Assembly (NCBI GenBank): GCA_034440635.1
Contig: JAOTON010002193.1
Coordinates: 186,001-250,000 of the forward strand
Origin: Lepas anatifera
Taxonomy: Eukaryota > Arthropoda > Thecostraca > Lepadidae
Direction: 5' to 3'
Length of the DNA stretch: 64,000 nt
A program made the translations under genes and the position numbers. The notes beneath the pieces were generated by a model. That model searched no databases. It was not told the DNA's origin and was given only the letters and a program-made list of their open reading frames with translations. Positions 55,309 to 64,000 of the stretch are shown in pieces (position 1 is the stretch's first letter; each line of letters begins with the position of its first letter).

Positions 55309-57345
55309 ATGCATGCATACCTACACAGGCCACACTTGAAAGGAAGCCCATCAACTAACTTCATAAGAAACAGATACTTCCGAGTTAGAATCGGCAACTC
55401 CCTGTCTGGGAGGTTTGAACAGCTGAGTTGGGTGCCACAGGGCAATGTTTTAAGAGTGACACTCTTCGGTGTTTTAATTAACGGCACATGTGACGCAATA
55501 CCCTCGTCCGTGAACCGATCGCTCTTTGTTGACGATTTCGCTGTGTGGGTAACCACATCCACTACGATATCAGCGCAGCGACAACTGCATATATGTATTG
55601 ATCGCCTGACAGATTGGAGCCTGCTTAATGGGTTTTAAGTTTTCAACGGAGAAAACTACGTGTCTCCACTTCTGCCGCAGGACGCGACATTGTCCATAGG
55701 CATCACTGCGACTCTACGGAAGATGCGTTCCGACCACCGATAGGGTTAAATTCCTCGGTTTCACCTTTGACAAACGTCTTACCTACTCTCCATACATTTA
55801 ATATCTTAAAGACAAGTGTACTGGCCGCATGAATATCATTAAGATGATCTCTCGTACTTCCTACGGTGGACACCGTACCTCCGTTCTGCGACTATACCAT
55901 GCTTTGATAAGATCTGTGTTGGATTACGCGTCAGTGGTGTACGATGGTGCATTGACGAGCACAAAGCGACCCCTAGACGCTGTCCACCATGCATGTATTC
56001 GTATCGCAACAGACGCCTTCCGGACATCACGAAGAGCGAGCCTTTAAGTGGAGGCCAACGAGCCCCCGCTTGAATTGAGACGAAGTCGACTCGCTCTCAC
56101 ATATGCATGTAGAATCCGCCAATACCCAGCCCATCCTGCATACAGGTGGATATTTGATAACTCATTGACAGAACTTTTCACAGGCGGTAGACAAAGCTCA
56201 TCCTCAGCTCTATGCACCCGGGTTACACACTGGCTACAAGAACCGGGTATTAACTTTGGGACCATAGCAAAGAAACGACCTGAGAGGTTGGAACCATGGC
56301 GCCGAACTACTGTTGAATGCGATTTTGATCTGATGCAGCACGGGAAAACGAGAACAGCCCCATCAGAACTCGCACAACTAGCCTTAGAAAAGATAAGTTC
56401 ATACCCAGACTGCTCTAAATTCTACACTGGCGGATCCAAAGGAGCTACTGGTGCCGGGTGTGCCTTCACAGGCGAAGGAATCCGTCGATGTTTTGGTCTC
56501 CCGAGAACTGTGTCGGTTTTTACCACCGAACTATATGCTATTTTACAGGTCATATGGTATATCCGTCAGCTCCCCGAGAAACATCACCTGATAATCACCG
56601 ACTCGGCCAGCTCGCTGGCAGCTCTCCGCTCTAGTCTATCACATTCATCATGGCTCGTACCCGCGATTTTAAAGCTGTTGACCACTTCTGCAACCCACGG
56701 TATCGAAATTAAGTTCTTATGGGTCCCAAGTCATGTTGGTATACCCGGGAATGAACTGGCGGATGAAGCCGCCAAATCCGCGTCGTTGTTGAATCCCCGG
56801 CAAAGCTTCCGGTTACCAGCGGGTGACCTGAAGGCTGCTATTAATAATTTTTCTCCTCAAAGTGGCAGACGTGATAGGATGTTGAACCGGACTGTGCTCT
56901 AAAACCTCTCAGGACAGTAATAGGCCACTGGGAATCAAGCGCCCGGCGAAATAAGAGAGAGGAGGTAAGTTTGGCGAGACTACGCATCGGCCACACATTC
57001 ATAACCCATGGACACTACCTCTGTGGCGCCGCACCAAACACCTGCACCCGTTGTGGCGCAAGATTGAGCGTCGGGCATGACCTCTCAGACACTGATGTCT
57101 GTGCAGGGCTACGCGAAGTGCGCAACCGCTTCCTCTTTGGACAAACGATGGCGGAGATTCTTGGTAACCACCCAACAACAGATTTTAACCGCGTTTTATC
57201 ATACCTGATTGAGATAGGTTTCCACATCATTTACAGCCCATACAGGGTTTGAGTGGGCGACAGTGCCCGAGTCTGGGCCATTTTTTAGCTGCCCGTAGGA
57301 AGCGTGACACCAACAACAAAGTTTAATTCAAGACTTGAATAAACT
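55309..57345 (+). pseudogene. Decayed I/Jockey-like LINE: RT, RNase H and CCHC region
   Basis: Fragments in order on the plus strand. A reverse transcriptase part (55309-55638) has WVPQGNVL in place of the usual GVPQGS and FVDD as the catalytic box. After a frame change there is a thumb-like part (55829-56045) ending FRTSRRASL. A TAA at 56046-56048 stands where relatives usually have Tyr before VEANEPPL. An RNase H domain lies within 56048-56902, with TELYAI, IITDS and WVPSHVGIPGNELADEAAK. The first RNase H acid is lost (YTGGSK for the usual DGS). After another frame break, ARLRIGHTFITHGHYLCG starts a CCHC-like tail ending with the stop near 57252. The upstream endonuclease half is missing. 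Clearly inactive; an AATAAA lies at about 57339. Confidence 0.9.
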
Positions 57346-57529
57346 GATCTGATAGGCGCTCTATATGGCAGCCGAAGCACCCTAAAACACTCACACACAC
57401 AGAAGCCCATCAACTGTGCAGCACTTTGTTGCCACGGAAGGGGATCTTGAGTCCTCGACGAGGTCGTGGGACACTGCAACCAACCTGTCAGCTCCAACGG
57501 CCGCAAAAAGTCTAACAGCTGGGGTACCT

Positions 57530-58354
57530 TTAACACGCGCATTGACGGGGGTCTGAGCCACCTTCGCATTGACGGGGGAGGGTACCCGCCCCCTAAGATC
57601 TCGAGAACCACGGTAGGTAGCGAAAAACGGTAAACGGCGTTGGGCTGCCCATTCACTTCTCCATCGAAAACATTTGAACCATTTTTTTGTCAGGTCACAT
57701 TTAAGGTCACGAGAGGTCAAAACATGCCCGTCATAGGGATAACATGTAAATTCAGTTTTTCGGCCATTAAATCTGAACAAGTAAAGATAGAGCAAAACGA
57801 CTTGAACTATACGAATCCTCTTAGCAAGCCAAATCGAATGATATATAATTTGACCTTGCTAGGTCAAATCAAGGATTTGACCTGACCTGAGGTCAGGTCA
57901 GGGTCAAATTATATAAAATTCAATCATTAGAACTGCAAAGCCCAGGCGAGTCTAATGCAGCTAAAATAAATGCTCTATCACCATCCGTTACTGAGTTATT
58001 CCGTAAAAACCATTTTTCCATGTATTTCCAATGGAGAGGTCATGCCTCGTACCTGACCTTAGGTCATCGATATCAAAAATACCAGAACATATTTTGAGAA
58101 TTTGGTGGGGCCATTATGTGATATGAGTTTCAATCGGATAAGTTCACCCTGCTCCGACTTATGTATCTTAAACTTTTTGAGGTCGGGTCACTTGACCTGT
58201 AATGGTGACCTGACCTGAGATGACCTAACCTTAAAATTTTCACGAAGTTGTAAAATGATGAGGAAAAGGCATAAGTACGGCGGCGCTACGCGCCGTTTTT
58301 CTGCTATCTCCGAAAACCCGAGGGGCGGGTACCCCCCCTCAATGCCCGTGTTAA
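57530..58354 (-). mobile_element. Family A TTAA element, copy A8
   Basis: TTAA at 57530-57533 and 58351-58354. Double-motif end first, both palindromes recognisable (GGGTACCCGCCCC; GCGGGTACCCC), central palindrome at about 57880-57903. Several single-base deletions relative to A9. Confidence 0.9.
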
Positions 58355-58499
58355 GCCCAGAGTGCCGTTTATTACTGTGGGGCCCAGCGTTGTTTGCAGG
58401 GGTCTTAGGGAAGGCGTTCAACAGGGCCTATTCTGCCGGGGGCGTGGCTGCTCCGTCTGCCTGGCTGGACGCGTAGGAAGGTCCTGTGCGAAGCACACG

Positions 58500-59893
58500 G
58501 CTTGGACAGTTCTGGTTTTTTAACTGTGCTAAAAAAATGGTGGCCTGAAGTGCCGCTGTACTTGGTACAGCATATCATTGATAGATTGGGCAAATTTAAA
58601 GAAAAATCAGTTTGGGTCATGTCGGGTCAGGTTGCTTATCCAGGTCAAGTGACCTCAGCTTGAAAATGTTGCAAGTGACACCGTTGAAAACAGGCTAAAT
58701 CTACTGATCTAACATTCTTATAGCAGTTACTTAAGTTCATTGCTCATATGTCAATGATTTGTGATTTTGTTCGACAACTTTCTAGTGCGGTTGTGTGTGT
58801 GTGGATGTATGTGTGTATTTGTGGATTTCCAACACGCGTGTGTTGTAAATCCATGTGTCATCATAGCTAATTAAGCTTGACACTCGAGATCAAGAGGTGC
58901 CTCGAATTAAACACCGTTGGCGTGTTCCCTCAATAGAACCTTGTATTTTGTTATGCTCATATGATATAATCATGAAAATATATGTTGTGTTATGTTATAT
59001 TATTCACGACACATAATAAACCCACAAAATTTTGGTAACGGGCTCTTTTTGTAACGATGGCTTAGGGTGAAGCACGGATCTTAACCTCTCCATTGGAAAT
59101 GCATGGAGAAAACAGGAAGTTTTCCGAAAGGTTCTCTATTTCTGTAGATCCAGCTTGGAATAACTTTCTATTCTCAGCATCGTCACATCCTAGGCCATTC
59201 TTTAGGGTCATGCTGCACGTTTGGACCTGTGACTTTTGAGAGTTTATCTGGAACTACTCGAGCCGGCTTTCAGATCTGGGCGCTAAGGTTCGCAAAAAAT
59301 AGTGATAGTTCTGATTTTGATACCATTACGTTTGAATTATCATTCCGAGTCGATTGATATGCCTATTAACGATGCTAGGTTCGATGATGACTTTGGTCTG
59401 AGCTTAGGTTAGGTTATCATTACATCTTGATCTAATATGGTCAATTGTATCACATAGTAAATAGAGCTAATTCGATATATTAGATTTTGTACCGTGCAAT
59501 AGATGTAATTTGCATGTTACAAGAAACCTAACAAATCAAAGAAGCTCTACTGCCTGTAAGGTACCCGGCAAAAACAAAATAACATGGTCATCTTTCAATT
59601 TTCCGTAACAACGTAGTCGAATGACGTCTGAAACTTGAGTCTTACTCAACCCAGGCAAACGCTAGAGCCAACAATAATTTCTTAGCCTGTCACATTCTTT
59701 GACCTGACATGACCTACGCATTGGTCTGAGCCCAAAAATGACGGTTATATTTTAATCATCATTTCATAAAGGCGTATGTATGTACCATCGCTTCCATTTT
59801 TTCTATCCCACATGAAGCAGAGATTGAGGTGTTCCAATCCCTTCTCCCACCGAGGGCAAGGTGGATCGGAGGCTCGCTGGGGCGAGTGTTCTT
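58500..59893 (+). mobile_element. Old family D-like element, copy D5, with insert
   Basis: Degenerate homology to D2: CCGCTGTACTTGG, CAGGTCAAGTGACCTC, CCATTGGAAATGCATGG, CTAGGCCATTCTTTAGGGTC, then GGATCGGAGGCTCGCTGGGG. A foreign segment at about 58785-59035 (GT-rich then AT-rich) interrupts it. Both TTAA ends have decayed. Confidence 0.65.
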
Positions 59894-60140
59894 ACTTCTG
59901 CAGGTGAACAGCTAAGGAGAATTACAATTTTATGAAAAGATTGGTTGAGATAATTGAAAGTGTCGTAACATGCACAGGGACTTTTCTTTTTTCATGCTAA
60001 TAAAAAGCGATAGCTCCATCCCACAGAACTCAAGAAATACAAATTATAATCATCTAAAATCATTAGTGACGTCATAATTCTGGAAAATTTATGAACATTG
60101 ATATATACCTGCTCTATCCCAATCATCTTGGACTCCACTT

Positions 60141-60628
60141 TTATCCCTCGGCCCTGTGGCGGGCATGAGCCACCTTCACCGTGGTGGGGAAAAAGACAAA
60201 CACTCTGAACTCGAAAACTAAGGGGGCCAAGAAGACGCAGAAAAAGCAATCGAAAGATTTAACCCAATGCCATAGAAAGTACTTAAGGGCTGTTCACAAA
60301 TAACGTTAGCAACTAAAGAGGCAGTTAGCAGCTAAAGGGTCTGGCATTTTTGGCTTTTTCTGACAGCTCTTGACGGCTCTTGTAGAATCCGTGTTACATC
60401 CTGGTTTTGCCAGCCTTATTTCAGAAGAACGGAATCGCCCTACACGGACCTGGCAATGACGTCATAACTCGCTGACCTGACCTACCTGATGCCAATTTTT
60501 AGTCATAAGTTTTCGAACTGATCTCCCTAGAGTCCTGCAAAGCAACGCAGGTCTCATCTGAATCGGCTCAGAATCATTTGTGAAAAAACCGAGGAGTCCG
60601 ATCGGACCCCCCAGACGGTGATGGGTTG
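60141..60628 (-). mobile_element. Family F TTAA-like element, copy F1, short
   Basis: Left end TTATCCCTCGGCCCTGTGGC, GAGCCACCTTCACC; right end has CCGAGGAGTCCGATCGGACC followed by GATGGGTTGAGG. The palindrome core TCCGATCGGA is a sixth type. About 490 bp, decayed. Confidence 0.6.
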
Positions 60629-60927
60629 AGGTCCAAGCAACAACTCATCACTGTTCGAGACCATTCAGCAATTTGTTCCACTGATATACGCCATACTAGC
60701 AAGATTTCCCAACGAAACTTTAAACATTTTGAACATATTTAGAAACCTAGCCGTTCAAAAACTACCGCCGATTGAAATAAAGTTTTCTCCCATCCTCGTA
60801 CCAAAACTTCCGTGTGCTGCATTGTTTCGGTCAATACGAAGCTTCTGCACTGAAATAATCAAAATATATCAAAAACTATTTCTTTTGATTGACCATTTGC
60901 AATACTTTGCATAACTTGTTAGGTCAC

Positions 60928-61760
60928 TCACTGCCCCAGTTCCGACAAATTATGTATAATTCGAAAGATGAGTGCTGAACGTCTTAATCTAATAACGGTG
61001 TCACACATGACATTTATAAACAACAACTAACTAGGACGCGCCGGGGCGGGGGTGTGAAAGGAATGTGGTTGGTTGGGCGGCCGGGCCGGGGTGGGGGTGG
61101 GGGGGAACTAGGACCCTCTTTGTTTGAGCGGTCAGAGCTACTTATCCCTCCGCCTCAAATAACCATTTTATCAGTTTAAAATTTTAGTGTTGCACGCACG
61201 TGAAAATTCAGCTAGTCGTGTGTGTCGCATATAGCGCGTGTGTTGCATTGCCAATTAGCGTTTGTCAAAGAAAAATGCTACATTATTTACCCTGATACCG
61301 AAAAAGAGTAAGGATTCGAAATCAGTGTCTGCAATTTTACCCGCCAAGCGTACCTATTCACATACCAGACTCATTTAATGAACTCATACGAATGTTTTCC
61401 AGTCATACCGACACCGCACAGTGTACAAATATCTAACCCATACATCCACCCATGTGCACAGAATATCTCCTACATCTGTCCTCCTCTCTCAGTCCTACAG
61501 CAGGCAGAACGACCACCATTCTCAACATCACACGTGTATATTATTATTCGCCGCGCGAACCCTCCCCACCGAGCCTTGAACTCGGTGCCAGCGGCGCCCA
61601 GCGTGCGTGACCTTTCTAACCTCTGTGCCCCGCAGGTAAGCGGCATCCAGCGGATAGTGGCTGCTGATTGGTGGAGGCGCGTTCACTTGTATTGGAAGAA
61701 ATTCAGCGGAAATTTCTCCAGGATAATGATAGAGCTTAAACCATAAGCCAGGAGATGTAT
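60928..61760. repeat. About 1-kb dispersed repeat, copy 2
   Basis: Same orientation and order of shared blocks as 9055-10065 (see that entry). It includes GGCGCCCAGCGTG and CTCTGTGCCCCGCAGGTAAG; here the latter looks like adjacent acceptor and donor consensus, but nothing coding surrounds it. Confidence 0.7.
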
Positions 61761-61991
61761 TCATATGGCCTTTTTCAAGCATTCCTAGCCATATTTTATC
61801 CTACATTGGCTTGATTATCTGCGCTACCATCCGATACTCTTTGATACAGGTGAGACGGTGGCAGAGTCAGCACTGGCTAGCCGGCGGTCAGTCCGCTGAA
61901 GTCAGGAGTGTCGCGAGATGGGTTTCTGCTGAAGTGGAGAGGAGTGGGGCCCGGCTCCAAGGTAACCATGGGAAGGAGGAGAGAGAGGTGC

Positions 61992-62840
61992 TTAACACGC
62001 GCATTGACGGGGGTCTGAGCTACCTTCGCATTGACGGGGAGGGGCGGGTACCCGCCCCCTAAGATCTCGAGAACCACGGTAGGTAGCGAAAAACGGTAAA
62101 CGGCGTTGGTCTGCCCATCGGCTTCTCCATCGAAAACATTTAAACCATTTTTTGTCAGGTCACATTTAAAGTCACGAGAGGTCAAAACATGCCCGTCATA
62201 GGGATAACATGTAAATTTAGTTTTTCGGCCATTACATCTGAACAAGTAAAGATAGAGCAAAACGACTTGATCTATATGAATCCTCTTAGCAAGCCGAATC
62301 GAATGATATATAATTTGACCTCGCTAGGTCAAATCAAGGATTTGACCTGACCTGAGGTCAGGTCAGGGTCAAATTATATAAAATGCATATCATTAGAACC
62401 ACAAAGCCCAGGCGAGTCTAATGCAGCTAAAATAAATGCTCTATCACCATCCGTTACTGCGTTATTCCGTAAAAACCATTTTCCCATGTATTTCCAATAG
62501 AGAGGTCATGCCTCGTACCTGACCTTAGGTCATCGATATCAAAAATACCAGAACATATTTTAGAGAACTCGGTAGGGCAATTATGTGATATGAGTTTCAA
62601 TCGGATAAGTTCACCCTGCTCCGACTTATGCTATCTTAAACTTTTTTTGAGGTCGGGTCACTTGACCTGTACTGGTGACCTGACCTGAGATGGCCTAACC
62701 TTAAAATTTTCACAGAAGTTGTAAAAATGATGAGGGAAAAGGCATACCAAGTACGGCGGCGCTACGCGCCGCCGTTTTTCTACTGTCTCCGAAAAACCCG
62801 AGGGGGGCGGGTACCCGCCCCCCGTCAATGCGCGTGTTAA
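61992..62840 (-). mobile_element. Family A TTAA element, copy A9
   Basis: Intact copy, 849 bp between and including TTAA at 61992-61995 and 62837-62840. Both CGGGTACCCG palindromes, GGCGGCGCTACGCGCCGCC hairpin and the central palindrome are present. The best preserved reference copy with A3 and A6. Confidence 0.95.
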
Positions 62841-63120
62841 AACTAAAACTTAACTGCCGGATGGTTATAGAGAGTGTGAGCTAATGAGAGCGCTGCCGAA
62901 GTAAAACCAGATAATATACCAGAAGAGGGCGGCACGTGCCACTTTGTTCCATGTTGGATGGTGAAGAGGCACTTAACCTAATTTGGGACTCATTGCTTAA
63001 AACATTGCTTATGTTTTAGCGCATTTCACCTTTCAGACGTCATACCACGACATCTTAAATTTTATGGTGAAACCTAAAAGTTACAGGCAACGGAGTGTTT
63101 TTGTCTAATGAGGGCACTCT

Positions 63121-63947
63121 TAACAGGCGCAGTGACGGGGTCCCGCCCCTCTGGTTTTTTGGAAACGGTATAAAACTGCGGCGCGTAGCGCCGCCGTACT
63201 TGACATACCTTTCTCTGATCATTTGTACAACTTTTGTCAAAATTTTAAGGTTAGGTCATCTCAGGTCAGGTCACCAGTACAGGTCAAGTGATCTGACCTA
63301 AAAAAATAAAAGATAGCATAAGTCAGAACAGGGTGAAGTTCGATTGAAACCCATATCACATAATAGGCGCATCGAGTTCTCTGAAATAAGTTCCGGTATT
63401 TTTTATATCGATGACTTAAGGTCAGGTACCAGCCCCGACCAGCCATTGGAAATACATGGGAAATGGTTTTAACTGAGCAACTTAGTAATGGATGGTGATA
63501 GAGCGTTTATTTAAACTTCATTAGATTTGCCACCTCTTTGCAGTTCTAATAATACGCATTTTGACCTAATTTGGCTTTGATCTGACCTCAGGTTAGGTAA
63601 AAAACCATATTTGACCTGATTTGACCTAGCAAGGTCAAATTATATATCATTCGAGTCGGCGTGCTGCAATGATTCCAGTTGTTGTCATATTGTTGTCATA
63701 TATATTGTGTTCCAGTTCCATTCATATTGTTTTTTTTATATCCCTATAATGGCAATTCTTGACTTCTAGTGGCCTTATCGAACTGAAAAATATGGTTAAA
63801 CTATTCACGACAGAGAATTGGATGGGATACCCAACACCGTTTACCGTTTTTCGTAATCTAGCGTGGTTCTCGAGATCTTAGGGGAGGGTACCCGCGCCCC
63901 TCCGTCAAAGCGAAGGTGGCTCAGACCCCCGTTAATGCGCGTGTTAA
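63121..63947 (+). mobile_element. Family A TTAA element, copy A10
   Basis: Starts TTAACAGGCGCAGTGACGGG, with its left palindrome reduced to GGGTCCCGCCCC; right end GGGAGGGTACCCGCGCCCC and TTAATGCGCGTGTTAA. More diverged than A9. Confidence 0.85.
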
Positions 63948-64000
63948 TCGATCCACCATACTAACGTGGATTTTCGAAAACCATTGGGGGCACGCAAAGC

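Noticed and set aside
55230..55562. 110-codon minus ORF over the LINE
   Set aside because: Antisense to reverse-transcriptase motifs and not recognisable as a protein.

Overview
This window is non-coding-rich animal DNA. I infer an arthropod, possibly a crustacean, from three things: a Dmrt2/dmrt11E-type DM-domain gene, an I/Jockey-like non-LTR retrotransposon carrying RNase H, and a very dense load of minisatellites and short DNA transposons. There is no bacterial operon structure, CRISPR array, rRNA or recognisable tRNA. All calls come from reading the sequence; no database search was run.

The one gene I can reconstruct is on the minus strand and spans about 33 kb. A promoter-like GC island with two CCAAT boxes around a GC box lies at 36.66-36.84 kb. 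A tiny first coding exon follows at 36632-36655, the DM-domain exon at 28585-28814, a short exon at 21042-21123, and a proline/alanine-rich terminal exon at 3705-4336 that ends in an eh1-like motif. The 5' splice site of the DM exon lies in a 60-bp tandem repeat that copies the exon end and its donor five times. One junction (DM exon to the 82-bp exon) does not agree in phase, so an exon is probably still missing.

Almost everything else is repeats. Minisatellites with units of 18, 19, 29, 30, 31, 34, 45 and 60 bp occupy about 10 kb, the largest at 21.3-24.3 kb and 44.25-48.34 kb; they usually abut GC-rich islands or exons. About twenty copies of a group of roughly 0.8-1.2 kb DNA elements (called families A-F here) are flanked by TTAA. 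They end in CACGCG- or CCCTCG-like termini, carry a GGGG-core-CCCC palindrome near each end whose core differs by family, and are filled with AGGTCA/TGACCT hexamers around a central palindrome. Several copies are nested inside each other at TTAA (A6 in A5, C2 in A7, B2 in B1) or joined end to end sharing TTAA (A4-C1-D1).

Other mobile DNA includes a 448-bp TTAA MITE present twice at identical length, hAT-like MITEs with 8-bp target duplications, a decayed RNase H-bearing LINE at 55.3-57.3 kb, and a short LINE 3' end inserted in the 45-bp minisatellite. The region from 37 kb to 64 kb contains no recognisable host gene apart from a possible promoter island at 53.1-53.9 kb.
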